From Streptomyces sp. NRRL F-5630 (GTDB lineage Bacteria > Actinomycetota > Actinomycetes > Streptomycetales > Streptomycetaceae), in the NCBI RefSeq assembly GCF_000719475.1, contig NZ_JOGO01000024.1, positions 20,864 to 84,863 on the forward strand: a DNA stretch of 64,000 nt, written 5' to 3'. A program made the position numbers and the translations under genes. This document shows, piece after piece, positions 1-8,618 of the stretch; position 1 is the stretch's first letter; each line of letters begins with the position of its first letter. The notes under the pieces were generated by a model. The model searched no databases, was not told where the DNA came from, and saw only the letters and a program-made list of their open reading frames with translations.

Positions 1-205
1 TCCGCTCGAAGATCGCCGGGTTGGTCAGGCCCTTGGCCTGGAGCTCCCGGTGCCGCCTGCGGACCCATTCCTCGGTGGTCTCGTCGTAGAACGCCAGGAC
101 GTCCATCACCACGCGATGGGCCTCGCCACGGCTGAGCGGGGTGCTCCGCGTGAGGTGGTCGAGCAGCTCGTCGAGGGGGTCGGGGTCGGCCCGGCGTTCG
201 TGCAC
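1..205 (-). CDS. Small conserved protein of unknown function, C-terminus cut by window edge
   Basis: The minus strand reads an open, coding-like frame that runs off the left edge. It begins at a possible GTG at 205 and gives VHERRADPDPLDELLDHL, later EEWVRRRHRELQAKGLTN and PAIFER. The charged RRRHRELQ..GL.N..IF stretch resembles a family of roughly 90-residue actinobacterial proteins that I recall but cannot name by function. About 68 residues are visible. No good ribosome site precedes the GTG, and the frame stays open upstream, so the start is uncertain. No function is proposed. Confidence 0.5.
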   Translation of the reverse strand, partial: MHERRADPDPLDELLDHLTRSTPLSRGEAHRVVMDVLAFYDETTEEWVRRRHRELQAKGLTNPAIFER

Positions 206-399
206 TCGTCGATATTGGGGGAGGGGAGTGGGGTTTCGCAAGAAATCTGCCCGGAATCGGGCAGGGGGTGAGTGGTGGGGGAATCCCCTCGGGGCCGGGG
301 GCTGGAGGAGGGGGCTGCCGGGTTCGTGGTGGCGGTAGGCCCTGCGGGGGTGGGGGCGAACGTTGAGCGAGCGGTGCAGTGCGGGGAGGGGAGGGGGCG

Positions 400-760
400 G
401 CCTCCCGCCCGGGGCGCACTCGGTGGGGTGTTGCTGAACTCTTCGTCTTCGGCAGCCTCCTGCCGCCCGGGAGATCGGGTGGGGCAGGACGTCTTGAAGG
501 CGGCGGCAGCTCCCGATCAGCCGAGAGCGCCGTCGTGCGAGCGGTGCACGCGGTGAGTGGAGGGAAGCGGCCCCATCCCGTCTGGGGGCGACCAGGAGCG
601 GTGGAACGCCTTGAAGGGCGGCCCCCCTCCCGCCCGGGGCGACTAGGAGCGGCGGAACGTCTTGGGGGGCCGGTGGTGGCCCCCTGCCGGCCGGGGACCA
701 CGTGGGCAAAAGGCCTTGAGGTGATCGGTGGCAGCCCCCTCCCGCCCGGGGGGACGACCC
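400..760. repeat. Imperfect ~52-57 bp tandem repeats
   Basis: Units begin near 401, 457, 571, 623, 680 and 734. Most share a CCCTCCCGCCCGGGG-like block; the 571, 623 and 457 copies add AGGAGCGG or related sequence, then GGAACG and CTTGAAGG. The copy at 571-622 is closest to the copy at 623-680; the segment at 511-570 is strongly diverged. Each junction can form a GGGCGG/CCGCCC stem. No credible gene uses this DNA on either strand. Confidence 0.6.
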
Positions 761-822
761 CTACACCATCATCCCAAGTCGCCACGCTCCGTCACCCCGT
801 CCACGGCCTCGACGCCCGGATT

Positions 823-831
823 TGTGGATAA
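823..831 (-). promoter_or_regulatory. DnaA box (TTATCCACA on minus strand)
   Basis: Plus-strand TGTGGATAA is the complement of TTATCCACA, the classical DnaA box. It lies 62 bases from a second box in opposite orientation, with a hairpin between them. There is no gene here and no dnaA or dnaN gene in the window, so this is not oriC. Confidence 0.5.
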
Positions 832-848
832 CCTCGCCGAAATCGCGA

Positions 849-876
849 AACGGCTCACTCCGAAGAGTGAGCCGTT
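849..876. other. Perfect 12-bp hairpin with CGAA loop
   Basis: AACGGCTCACTC and GAGTGAGCCGTT form a perfect 12-bp stem around the loop CGAA. It resembles an intrinsic terminator stem but has no T-run and no gene ending directly beside it. It sits between the two DnaA boxes, so a role in that element is as likely as termination. Confidence 0.6.
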
Positions 877-893
877 CTCTGGCGTGCGCGTAG

Positions 894-902
894 TTGTCCA
901 CA
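894..902 (+). promoter_or_regulatory. DnaA box (TTGTCCACA)
   Basis: TTGTCCACA is the preferred DnaA box of Streptomyces origins (established knowledge). It is a perfect match on the plus strand, pointing away from the box at 823-831. Confidence 0.5.
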
Positions 903-1129
903 GACGGCCGGTAACCCCCGGCCCGCCGGGGTATGCCGGGACACCTCCCGCCGGTGCGTACCTGCTGGCGTGTGCCCGGCCGCCGTCCGGCTGCCGCGTC
1001 CCCCGCCATCCGCCTGCCAGCGGGCGCCCGGCCGCCCTCCCGCAGCGGCCGGGCCCGCCCTCCGCCCGCCGGGCGGCTCGCCCCGCCGGGCGGCTCGTCG
1101 GGCCCCGTCGGCGCCTCCCCGCCCGTCCG

Positions 1130-1552
1130 TCAGTGGCGGCTCTTCCTCGTCCCCCCGCGGCTGCGGTTCCGGCTCTTGCTCGTACCGCTCCGGCTCTTGC
1201 TCGTGCCGGCCTTGTGGCTCTTCCTGTGGCCGCCCGAGTACGAGGAGGACGAGCCGTGCGAGGACTTCTCGCAGTCGTCGTCCTTCGGCGTGAACTTCAG
1301 GCGGGCGCCCGGTTCGGAGGAGCTCGCCTTGCTGTAGTCCGTCTGCTTCACCTCGTACCAGCGGCCGTCCTGGTCCGACTTGCCGTTGACGTCGTCGAGT
1401 TGCACGCAGTAGAGCGAGGAGGGGGTGTTCGTGGTCTGTACGAGCGTCCCCCTCACCGCCTTCTGTCCTCCTCCTCCGCACGCCGTGAGCGAGAGGCTGA
1501 GCGCGAGGCCGAGACAAGCGGCGGCGACGGTGGTGCGGCGTCGGGTGTGCAT
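1130..1552 (-). CDS. Secreted lipoprotein with Ser/Lys/Arg/Gly-rich tail
   Basis: 140 aa. The start MHTRRRTTVAAACLG is chosen because it gives a clean signal peptide and has GGGGGG just upstream; the open frame extends 21 residues further. The signal ends in a lipobox (LSLTACGG), so the mature protein should be lipid-anchored outside the membrane. The middle (VQTTNTPSSLYCVQLDDVNG, RWYEVKQTDYSKA) looks folded and has two cysteines after the lipobox. The last ~45 residues are low complexity (SSHGSSSSYSGGHRKSHK, then SKSR repeats) and very basic. Similar small lipoproteins occur in streptomycetes; no function is recognised. Confidence 0.75.
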   Translation of the reverse strand: MHTRRRTTVAAACLGLALSLSLTACGGGGQKAVRGTLVQTTNTPSSLYCVQLDDVNGKSDQDGRWYEVKQTDYSKASSSEPGARLKFTPKDDDCEKSSHGSSSSYSGGHRKSHKAGTSKSRSGTSKSRNRSRGGTRKSRH

Positions 1553-1572
1553 GGAGATCCCCCCGGGTAGTG

Positions 1573-1593
1573 GGCGCCGCCCCCTGCGGCGCC
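1573..1593 (-). promoter_or_regulatory. Hairpin in the lipoprotein 5' leader
   Basis: GGCGCCGC and GCGGCGCC form a perfect 8-bp stem around a 5-base loop, 21 bases upstream of the lipoprotein start. The loop reads AGGGG in the transcript. It could affect ribosome access, but no ligand or known riboswitch class is recognised. Confidence 0.35.
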
Positions 1594-1621
1594 TCTCCAG
1601 TGAAGTCCGCTCCACACGCCC

Positions 1622-1636
1622 GAACGGTTCCCGTTC
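1622..1636. promoter_or_regulatory. Inverted repeat GAACGG-TTC-CCGTTC
   Basis: A perfect 6-bp inverted repeat with a 3-base spacer, about 70 bases upstream of the lipoprotein start. This is a plausible operator position, but no regulator is assigned. Confidence 0.3.
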
Positions 1637-1813
1637 AGGCGCACGGAGCGGAACCTTGGAACGCTACCCGAAGGACGGCGACAGCTCCAGGGCGGGTCTC
1701 ACCGTTCGGTCGACCGCGCCGATAGCCCGTGTGAAGCCGTCGCTCGCCCTGGCGAATCGGCCGACCGCCCCCGCCGGCCAACCGGTCACTCGCCCCACCA
1801 ACCGGCCTCCCGC

Positions 1814-1867
1814 CCCGAAAGTCGCCCCCCACCCGGAAAGCCGACCCCGCCCGGAAAGCCGCCCCCC
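1814..1867. repeat. Three 18-bp tandem repeats
   Basis: Three copies of an 18-base unit built on CCCGGAAAGCCG plus a C-rich tail start at 1814, 1832 and 1850; the first copy has CCCCGAAAGTCG. They lie just past the acyl-CoA dehydrogenase stop. The rest of 1637-1813 holds only short CCAACCGG echoes and no gene. Confidence 0.5.
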
Positions 1868-1884
1868 TCCGCCCCGGCCTCCCC

Positions 1885-3057
1885 TCACGCGGCCATCGGA
1901 AGCCCCAACTCCCGTGCGATCAACATGCGCTGGACCTCGCTCGTGCCCTCGCCGATCTCCAGGATCTTGGCGTCCCGCCACATGCGCGCGACCGGGTACT
2001 CGTTCATGAAGCCGTAGCCGCCGTGGATCTGTGTCGCGTCCCGCGCGTTGTCGACGGCGATCGTCGAGGAGTACAGCTTCGCGAGCGCCGCCTCCTTCTT
2101 GAACGGCTCCCCGTGAACGAGCCTGCTCGCCGCGTCCCGCCACGACAACCGCGCGGTGTGCGCCCGCAGTTCCATGTCGGCGATCTTGAACTGGAGGCCC
2201 TGGTTGGCCCCGATCGGCTTCCCGAAGGCGTGCCGCTCCTTCGCGTACGCGACCGACTCGTCCACGCAGCCCTGTGCCAGCCCCGTCGCGAGCGCCGCGA
2301 TCGCGACCCGGCCCTCGTCGAGGATGCGCAGGAACTGCGCGTAGCCGCGCCCGGGTTCACCGAGCAGGTTGGCCTTCGGGACCCGTACGTCCTGGAAGGA
2401 CAGCTCGCGCGTGTCCGAGGCGTTCCAGCCGACCTTCGAGTACGGGGCGGCCACGGTGAAGCCAGGGGTTCCCGAGGGCACGATGATCGAGGAGATGCGC
2501 GGGCTGCCGTCGTCCTTGCGCCCGGTCACGGCCGTCACGGTCACCAAGCCCGTGATGTCCGTGCCGGAGTTGGTGATGAAGCACTTCGATCCGTTGATGA
2601 CCCACTCGTTCGTCGCCTCGTCGAGCACCGCTGTCGTGCGGGTGCCGCCCGCGTCCGAGCCCGCGCCCGGCTCGGTGAGCCCGAAGGCGCCCAGGATCTC
2701 CCCAGTGCACAGGCGCGGCAGCCACGCGCGCTTCTGCTCCTCGGTGCCGAAGAGGTGGATCGGCATGGCGCCGAGCGAGACGCCCGCCTCCAGCGTGATC
2801 GCCACCGAGGAGTCCACGCGGGCGAGTTCTTCGAGCGCGAGGCCGAGCGCGAGGTAGTCGCCGCCCATCCCGCCGTACTCCTCGGGGAACGGGAGCCCGA
2901 AGAGCCCCATGCGGCCCATCTCGCGCACGATCTCGTAGGGGAACTCGTGCCGCTCGTAGTAGTCGCCGATCTTCGGCGCGACGACGTCGTGCGCGAACTC
3001 CTCGACGGTACGGCGCAGTTGTTCGTGCTCCTCGGTGAGCCTGTGGTCCAGGGGCAT
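1885..3057 (-). CDS. acdH: Acyl-CoA dehydrogenase, branched-chain type (AcdH-like)
   Basis: 390 aa, full length. It oxidises a short, probably branched acyl-CoA to the enoyl-CoA, passing electrons to ETF through FAD. Visible signatures are FGLTEPGAGSD near residue 130, FGKPIGANQGLQFKIADMEL, IHGGYGFMNEYPVARMWRDA, and a C-terminal EIGEGTSEVQ that supplies the usual active-site glutamate near 368. The LDEGRVAIAA segment lacks the isovaleryl-CoA-dehydrogenase-type glutamate (LERL), so a broad branched-chain enzyme like S. coelicolor AcdH fits better than a strict isovaleryl enzyme. It is last in the accD1-accA1-hmgL operon, after a 109-base gap, with GAGGAG before the ATG. Confidence 0.92.
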   Translation of the reverse strand: MPLDHRLTEEHEQLRRTVEEFAHDVVAPKIGDYYERHEFPYEIVREMGRMGLFGLPFPEEYGGMGGDYLALGLALEELARVDSSVAITLEAGVSLGAMPIHLFGTEEQKRAWLPRLCTGEILGAFGLTEPGAGSDAGGTRTTAVLDEATNEWVINGSKCFITNSGTDITGLVTVTAVTGRKDDGSPRISSIIVPSGTPGFTVAAPYSKVGWNASDTRELSFQDVRVPKANLLGEPGRGYAQFLRILDEGRVAIAALATGLAQGCVDESVAYAKERHAFGKPIGANQGLQFKIADMELRAHTARLSWRDAASRLVHGEPFKKEAALAKLYSSTIAVDNARDATQIHGGYGFMNEYPVARMWRDAKILEIGEGTSEVQRMLIARELGLPMAA

Positions 3058-3166
3058 GGGGTCACTCCTCGGTACGGGTGAGCGGGGGCGCGCCCGGGGT
3101 GCCGGGACGCGGGGGAGGGGATCGCCGGTCGGGCGAGGGGACGGGAGGGGGACGTACGCGCGGAGT

Positions 3167-4108
3167 TCAGGAACCGGCCAGTGCGCGGACCGTGCGGGAC
3201 GGGGACGGGCGGCCCAGGTGGCCGGCCATCCACGTACTCGTCTCCACGAGGGCTTCCAGATCGATACCGGTCTCGATGCCGAGGCCGCGCAGCATCCACA
3301 CGAGGTCCTCGGTCGCGAGGTTCCCCGTGGCGCTGCGCGCGAAGGGGCAGCCGCCGAGCCCGCCGGCGGAGGCGTCGACCGTGGTCACGCCCATGCGCAG
3401 CGCCTCCAGGGTGTTCGCGAGGGCCTGCCCGTACGTGTCGTGGAAGTGGACGCCGAGCGTCGCGAGCGGTACGCCCGCTTCCGTGAGGGCGGTGAGCAGG
3501 GCCCGTACGTGCCCGGCCGTCGCGACGCCGATCGTGTCGCCCAGGCTCAGCTCGTCGCAGCCCATCCCTTCGAGCGCCTTCGCGACCGCGACGACCCGTT
3601 CGACCGGCACGGGACCCTCCCACGGGTCGCCGAAGCACATCGACAGGTAGCCGCGCACGTGCGCCCCGGCGGCCTTCGCCTCCGCGACGACCGGTGCGAA
3701 GACCGCGAGGGACTCGTCCACGGTGCGGTTCAGGTTGGCCTTCGCGAAGCTCTCCGTGACGCTCGCGAAGATCGCCACGCGGTCCGCGCCGAGGGCGAGC
3801 GCCCGCTCCAGGCCGCGTGCGTTCGGTACGAGGACGGGCAGCCGCACGCCCTGCTCCCGCAGATCCGCGAGGCGAGGGAACAGCACCTCGGCGTCCGCGA
3901 GTTGGGGCACCCACTTCGGGTGCACGAAGCTTGTCGCCTCGACCGTCGTGAGCCCGGCGCTCGCGAGCCGGTGCACGAACTCCGCCTTCACGTCGACGGG
4001 TACGGTGCTCTTCTCGTTCTGGAGTCCGTCGCGCGCGCCGACCTCGTGGACGCGGACGCGGGAGGGCAGACCGCCGAGCGGAACCGTCATCGGGAGCCCC
4101 GTGCTCAT
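3167..4108 (-). CDS. hmgL: Hydroxymethylglutaryl-CoA lyase
   Basis: 313 aa. It splits HMG-CoA to acetoacetate and acetyl-CoA, the last step of leucine catabolism. The N-terminal [17 protein letters not shown] carries the catalytic Arg-Asp of the DRE-TIM family, and [20 protein letters not shown] near residue 254 carries the conserved cysteine of the HMG-CoA lyase signature. The ATG at 4108 overlaps the TGA of the biotin carboxylase gene by four bases (ATGA), which supports this start and translational coupling; longer starts would lie inside that gene. Length is normal for the family. Confidence 0.93.
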   Translation of the reverse strand: MSTGLPMTVPLGGLPSRVRVHEVGARDGLQNEKSTVPVDVKAEFVHRLASAGLTTVEATSFVHPKWVPQLADAEVLFPRLADLREQGVRLPVLVPNARGLERALALGADRVAIFASVTESFAKANLNRTVDESLAVFAPVVAEAKAAGAHVRGYLSMCFGDPWEGPVPVERVVAVAKALEGMGCDELSLGDTIGVATAGHVRALLTALTEAGVPLATLGVHFHDTYGQALANTLEALRMGVTTVDASAGGLGGCPFARSATGNLATEDLVWMLRGLGIETGIDLEALVETSTWMAGHLGRPSPSRTVRALAGS

Positions 4109-6165
4109 CGCGCCACCTCCGTCAACGGCTCCACGACCGCGAGGACTTCGTCCATCGCGACGGTGCCGCCCTGCCGGACGGCGACCCGGGTCACCGTGCC
4201 GTCGTGCGGCGCGGTGATGACGTGCTCCATCTTCATCGCCTCCACCACGAGCAGCCCGTCGCCCGCCCGTACCGTGTCGCCCTCCTTGGCCTTGACGACC
4301 GTGACCGTGCCCGGCATCGGCGCGGTGAGCGAGCCCGTGCCGCCCGCGCCCCCGGCCGCGCGCAGCGCGGCGGCGACCGGATCGTGGTCGCGGACCTCCC
4401 ACGCGTCCCCGTCGCGCCCCAGCCAGTCCCCGGCCCGTACGAAGCGGAGCCGCCGTCCCACCGCCGTGACCGTCACCGCCTCCTCGCTCACCTCGGCGTC
4501 CGCGGGCACGGTCCGCTCGACCGGCTCGTGGCCCGGCACCCGCAGCGGCACGCGCAGCGCCGCGGGGGTCCCGCCGAGCCGCCAGCCGTCCCCCGCCGCG
4601 AAGGGATCACGCCACCCCGGCCCAGCTCCGCCCGCCGTGAGGGCCGCCCTGCGCACGGCCGCGGCCGCCGCGTACACCTCGCGCGGCACCTCGGGCTCCA
4701 CGAACCCGGCCGCCTCGCGCTCGACGAGCCCCGTGTCCAACTCGCCCGCCACGACCTGCGGATGGGCGAGCAGGCGGCGCAGGAAGCCCGCGTTCGTCGG
4801 GACGCCGAGCGTCACCGTCCGGGCGAGCGCGCCCCGCAGGCGGCGCAGGGCCGTGTCCCGGTCCGGGCCGTACGCGACGATCTTCGCGAGCATCGGGTCG
4901 TACGCGCTGCCGACCTCGACGCCCTCACTGAGCCCCGAGTCCACCCGTACGCCCGGCCCCGTGGGTTCCTCCAGGCGCAGCACGGTGCCGCCGCTCGGCA
5001 GGAAGGCCGGTGATCCATCGATGAGTTGTACCGACTCGGCGCAGATCCGCGCCTCGACCGCATGCCCGTCGAGACGGACGTCCTCCTGCGCGAGCGGGAG
5101 CCGCTCCCCGGCCGCGACCCTGATCTGCCACTCGACGAGATCGAGCCCGGTCACCAACTCGGTGACTGGGTGCTCCACTTGGAGGCGCGTGTTCATCTCC
5201 ATGAAGTAGTACGCCTCGGGCGCGGTCCCGGCCGGGGCGTCCGGCTCGGGGCCCGGGACGATGAACTCGACGGTGCCCGCGCCCTCGTAGCCGCAGGACC
5301 TGGCCGCGCGGACGGCCGCCTCGCCCATCGCCGTGCGCGTCGCCTCGTCGAGGAGGACCGAGGGCGCCTCCTCGATGAGCTTCTGGTGGCGGCGCTGGAG
5401 CGAGCACTCGCGCTCGCCGAGGTGGATGACGTTGCCGTGCCGGTCGGCGAAGACCTGGATCTCGATGTGCCGGGGGCGCTGCACCCACCGTTCGACGAGG
5501 AGCGTGTCGTCGCCGAACGAGGAACGGGCCTCGCGGCGCGCGGCCGCGATCTCCTCGGCGAGCAGCGCCTCGTCCCGGACCAGGCGCATCCCCTTGCCGC
5601 CGCCGCCCGCCGAGGGCTTGAGCAGCACCGGCATCCCGATCTCCCGTGCCGCGTCGGCGAGTTCCTCGTCGTCGAGACCGCTGCCGCTGGAGCCCGGCAC
5701 GACCGGGACGCCCGCCTGCCTGACCGTCTCCTTGGCGCGGATCTTGTCGCCCATGAGGTCCACGGCGTCCGCCGGGGGGCCGATGAAGACGAGGCCCGCG
5801 TCCGCGCAGGCGCGTGCGAAGGCCGCGTTCTCCGCGAGGAAGCCGTAGCCGGGGTGCACCGCCTGGGCGCCGGTGCGCCGCGCGGCCTCCAGGAGCGCGG
5901 GCACCGAGAGGTAGCTCTCGGTCGCGGGCGCGGGGCCGATGCGGACGGCCTCGTCGGCCTCCCGCACGTGCCGTGCGCGCGCGTCCGCGTCGCTGTAGAC
6001 CGCGACCGAGCGGATGCCGAGGGCGCGCAGGGTGCGGATGACGCGGACGGCGATCTCGCCGCGGTTGGCGATGAGGACGGTGTCGAACAGAGCGGTTCCT
6101 GGCATGGCTACCTTCGAAGTCGCCTTGGACGTCGGTGGACGTGAGGTCGTCGCGGGGGTCGTCAT
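4105..6165 (-). CDS. accA1: Acyl-CoA (methylcrotonyl-CoA type) carboxylase, biotin carboxylase/BCCP subunit
   Basis: 686 aa. It carboxylates its own biotin using ATP and bicarbonate, for transfer by the partner subunit AccD1. The biotin-carboxylase domain starts at [17 protein letters not shown]. The ATP-grasp loop [11 protein letters not shown] is near residue 187, [17 protein letters not shown] and [20 protein letters not shown] follow, and the C-terminal biotinyl domain carries EAMKMEH with the biotin lysine near 645. The ATG at 6165 lies 5 bases past the accD1 stop; an internal ATG at 6105 ([10 protein letters not shown]) has a better ribosome site (GAAGG) and matches usual family starts, so it is a real alternative. 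The gene order points to methylcrotonyl-CoA as substrate. Confidence 0.92.
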   Translation of the reverse strand: MTTPATTSRPPTSKATSKVAMPGTALFDTVLIANRGEIAVRVIRTLRALGIRSVAVYSDADARARHVREADEAVRIGPAPATESYLSVPALLEAARRTGAQAVHPGYGFLAENAAFARACADAGLVFIGPPADAVDLMGDKIRAKETVRQAGVPVVPGSSGSGLDDEELADAAREIGMPVLLKPSAGGGGKGMRLVRDEALLAEEIAAARREARSSFGDDTLLVERWVQRPRHIEIQVFADRHGNVIHLGERECSLQRRHQKLIEEAPSVLLDEATRTAMGEAAVRAARSCGYEGAGTVEFIVPGPEPDAPAGTAPEAYYFMEMNTRLQVEHPVTELVTGLDLVEWQIRVAAGERLPLAQEDVRLDGHAVEARICAESVQLIDGSPAFLPSGGTVLRLEEPTGPGVRVDSGLSEGVEVGSAYDPMLAKIVAYGPDRDTALRRLRGALARTVTLGVPTNAGFLRRLLAHPQVVAGELDTGLVEREAAGFVEPEVPREVYAAAAAVRRAALTAGGAGPGWRDPFAAGDGWRLGGTPAALRVPLRVPGHEPVERTVPADAEVSEEAVTVTAVGRRLRFVRAGDWLGRDGDAWEVRDHDPVAAALRAAGGAGGTGSLTAPMPGTVTVVKAKEGDTVRAGDGLLVVEAMKMEHVITAPHDGTVTRVAVRQGGTVAMDEVLAVVEPLTEVAR

Positions 6166-6170
6166 CGAGA

Positions 6171-7892
6171 TCACATCCGGAAGACGCCGAAGCGGGGTTC
6201 GGGCAGCGGGGCGTGGGCGCAGGCGGTGAGCGCGAGGCCCAGGACGCGGCGCGTGTCGAGCGGGTCGATCACGCCGTCGTCCCACAGGCGGGCGGTCGCG
6301 TAGTAGGCGTCGCCCTGCCGCTCGTACTGCTGCCTGACCGGTGCCTTGAACCGCTCCTCGTCGTCGGCGGGCCACTCCTCGCCGCGCGCCTCCATCTGGT
6401 CGCGCTTGACGGTCGCGAGGACGGACGCGGCCTGTTCACCGCCCATGACGGAGATCTTCGCGTTGGGCCACATCCACAGGAAGCGGGGTCCGTAGGCCCG
6501 GCCGCACATCGAGTAGTTGCCCGCGCCGTAGGAGCCGCCGACGACGACCGTGAGCTTCGGCACGCGGGTCGTCGCGACCGCCGTGACCATCTTCGCGCCG
6601 TGCTTCGCGATGCCGCCCGCCTCGTAGGCGCGGCCGACCATGAAGCCCGAGATGTTCTGGAGGAAGAGCAGCGGGATGCCGCGCTGGTCGCACAACTCGA
6701 TGAAGTGCGCGCCCTTCTGCGCGGATTCGGAGAAGAGGATGCCGTTGTTCGCGACGATGCCGACCGGGTGGCCGTGGACGTGCGCGAAGCCGGTGACGAG
6801 CGTCTGCCCGTACTCGGCCTTGAACTCCTGGAAGCGGGAACCGTCCACGATCCGCGCGATGACCTCGCGCACGTCGTACGGGGTGCGCGAGTCGGCGGGC
6901 ACGGCTCCGTAGAGGCCCGCCGGATCGACCGCGGGCTCCTCCTGCTCCCTCACCGCCCACGGGAGTTCCTTGCGGGCGGGCAGCGTCGCGACGATGTTCC
7001 GGACGATCCGCAGCGCGTGCGCGTCATCCTCGGCGAGGTGGTCGGTGACGCCCGAGACGCGGCTGTGGACCTCGCCGCCGCCCAGTTCCTCGGCGGTCAC
7101 CACCTCGCCCGTGGCCGCCTTCACGAGCGGCGGTCCGCCGAGGAAGATCGTGCCCTGGCCGCGCACGATGACCGCCTCGTCGCTCATCGCGGGCACGTAC
7201 GCGCCCCCGGCCGTGCACGAGCCCATCACCGAGGCGATCTGCGGAATCCCCGCCGCCGACATGCGCGCCTGGTTGTAGAAGATCCGGCCGAAGTGCTCGC
7301 GGTCGGGGAAGACCTCGTCCTGCATCGGCAGGAACGCGCCGCCCGAGTCCACGAGGTACACGCACGGCAGGCGGTTCTCCAGGGCGACCTCCTGCGCGCG
7401 CAGGTGCTTCTTGACGGTCATCGGGTAGTACGTACCGCCCTTGACCGTCGCGTCGTTGGCGACGACGACGCTCAACCGGCCCGAGATCATGCCGAGTCCG
7501 GCGACGACCCCGGCGGCGGGCGCGGCCCCCTCGTACAGCCCCTCGGCGGCGAGGGGCGCCAGCTCCAGGAACGGCGAACCGGGGTCGAGCAGGCTGTCGA
7601 CGCGCTCGCGCGGGAGCATCTTGCCGCGCGAGACGTGCCGCTCGCGGGCGCGCTCGCCGCCGCCGAGCCGGGCCCGCTCCAGGCGCGAGCGCAGCTCGTC
7701 GGCGAGCTTCGCGTGCGCGGCCTCGTTGGCGCGCCACGCCTCGGACGCCGGATCGGCGGAGGTCGTGAGGACCGGGGCGAGCTGGACCGTCGCCGCGGGG
7801 TGGACGCCGGAGGGGCCGGGGGAGTGGGCCTCGTGGAGGTGCGGGGCCGCGCCGCCCGTGCCGCCGCCCGTCGCCGTCGTCTGGTCCGCCAT
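6171..7892 (-). CDS. accD1: Acyl-CoA carboxylase, carboxyltransferase subunit (methylcrotonyl-CoA type)
   Basis: 573 aa. It transfers the carboxyl group from biotin to the acyl-CoA, most likely 3-methylcrotonyl-CoA. Recognisable blocks are [51 protein letters not shown], the N-terminal-domain oxyanion glycines in [36 protein letters not shown] and [20 protein letters not shown] near 450-468. Its first ~40 residues are a variable extension. It is the first gene of the catabolic operon, divergent from the TetR gene with two palindromes between them. Confidence 0.93.
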   Translation of the reverse strand: MADQTTATGGGTGGAAPHLHEAHSPGPSGVHPAATVQLAPVLTTSADPASEAWRANEAAHAKLADELRSRLERARLGGGERARERHVSRGKMLPRERVDSLLDPGSPFLELAPLAAEGLYEGAAPAAGVVAGLGMISGRLSVVVANDATVKGGTYYPMTVKKHLRAQEVALENRLPCVYLVDSGGAFLPMQDEVFPDREHFGRIFYNQARMSAAGIPQIASVMGSCTAGGAYVPAMSDEAVIVRGQGTIFLGGPPLVKAATGEVVTAEELGGGEVHSRVSGVTDHLAEDDAHALRIVRNIVATLPARKELPWAVREQEEPAVDPAGLYGAVPADSRTPYDVREVIARIVDGSRFQEFKAEYGQTLVTGFAHVHGHPVGIVANNGILFSESAQKGAHFIELCDQRGIPLLFLQNISGFMVGRAYEAGGIAKHGAKMVTAVATTRVPKLTVVVGGSYGAGNYSMCGRAYGPRFLWMWPNAKISVMGGEQAASVLATVKRDQMEARGEEWPADDEERFKAPVRQQYERQGDAYYATARLWDDGVIDPLDTRRVLGLALTACAHAPLPEPRFGVFRM

Positions 7893-7956
7893 GCGGTCGA
7901 TCCCCTCGCCGGCCGGGCTCCGTCGCCCGGCGGTCGCTGAACGTATGAGTGCGCGT

Positions 7957-7972
7957 GTTAGTGAGCGTTAAC
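7957..7972. promoter_or_regulatory. TetR-type operator 1 (GTTAGTGAGCGTTAAC)
   Basis: A near-palindrome of the same form as the site at 7986-8001. Its centre lies 29 bp away, roughly three helical turns. It sits between accD1 and the divergent tetR, closer to accD1, where it would block transcription of the catabolic operon. Confidence 0.65.
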
Positions 7973-7985
7973 GTCTGTCGTTCAG

Positions 7986-8001
7986 GTTAACGAGCGCTAA
8001 C
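7986..8001. promoter_or_regulatory. TetR-type operator 2 (GTTAACGAGCGCTAAC)
   Basis: Second copy of the GTTA-YGAGCG-TAAC motif. It covers the putative -35 element (TTAACG) of the tetR promoter, which predicts autoregulation. Confidence 0.65.
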
Positions 8002-8024
8002 GGCCTTGTCTAGAATGACTTCCC
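7987..8024 (+). promoter_or_regulatory. Promoter of the tetR gene, probably leaderless transcript
   Basis: TTAACG at 7987-7992 and TAGAAT at 8011-8016 are 18 bases apart. The ATG at 8025 lies only 8 bases after the -10 element and no ribosome site fits between, so transcription probably starts at or next to the A of ATG. Confidence 0.5.
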
Positions 8025-8612
8025 ATGAGCACCAGCCCCGCGAGCGCAGACGCGCCGACGAGACGGGTCCAGATCCTCCGGGAGGCCGCCCGCCTCTTCG
8101 CCGCGCGCGGCTTCCACGGGGTCGGAGTGGACGAGATAGGCGCGGCCGTGGGGATCAGCGGCCCCGGCCTCTACCGCCACTTCGCGGGCAAGGACGCGAT
8201 GCTCGCCGAACTGCTCGTCGGCATCAGCGAGCGCCTGCTCGCGGGCGGCCGCGCGCGTCTCGCCGCGGCGGAGGGGCCTCCGGAAGCGGCACTCGACTCC
8301 CTCCTCGCCGGGCACATTGACTTCGCCCTCGACGACCGCGCCCTGATCGTCCTCCACGACCGCGAACTCGACCGCCTCCGCGACGAGGACCGCCGCCGGG
8401 TGCGCCGCCTCCAGCGCGAGTACGTCGAACTCTGGGTGGACACCCTCCGCAAGGCCCGCCCCACGACGGACGAGCCCACGGCCCGCGCGACGGTCCACGC
8501 GGTCTTCGGCCTCCTCAACTCGACCCCGCACCAGGTGGCCGACGGCATAGGGCGGACGGAGATGGGTGACCTCCTGCTGCGGCTGGCGCGCGGGGCGTTC
8601 GGGGCGGCGTGA
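8025..8612 (+). CDS. TetR-family regulator of the branched-chain acyl-CoA operon
   Basis: 195 aa. The N-terminal DNA-binding domain reads ILREAARLFAARGFHGVG, then EIGAAVGISGPGLYRHFAGK, a typical TetR helix-turn-helix at about residues 33-55. The rest is a helical ligand domain ending in LLRLARGAFGAA. Position and the two shared operators imply that it represses accD1-accA1-hmgL-acdH and itself; the inducer is probably an acyl-CoA of the pathway (inference). It ends 6 bases before the stop of the convergent efflux gene. Confidence 0.9.
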   Translation: MSTSPASADAPTRRVQILREAARLFAARGFHGVGVDEIGAAVGISGPGLYRHFAGKDAMLAELLVGISERLLAGGRARLAAAEGPPEAALDSLLAGHIDFALDDRALIVLHDRELDRLRDEDRRRVRRLQREYVELWVDTLRKARPTTDEPTARATVHAVFGLLNSTPHQVADGIGRTEMGDLLLRLARGAFGAA

Positions 8613-8618
8613 GAGCCG

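Noticed and set aside
400..760. CRISPR array
   Set aside because: Repeats are imperfect, adjoin without unique spacers, and no cas genes are present.
823..902. Chromosomal replication origin
   Set aside because: Only two DnaA boxes, and none of dnaA, dnaN or rpmH is in the window; oriC in Streptomyces has many boxes between dnaA and dnaN.
4105..6375. Longer N-terminus of the biotin carboxylase starting at 6375
   Set aside because: The extra ~70 residues are the antisense-like shadow of accD1 and are Arg/Pro-rich; starts at 6165 or 6105 fit the family.
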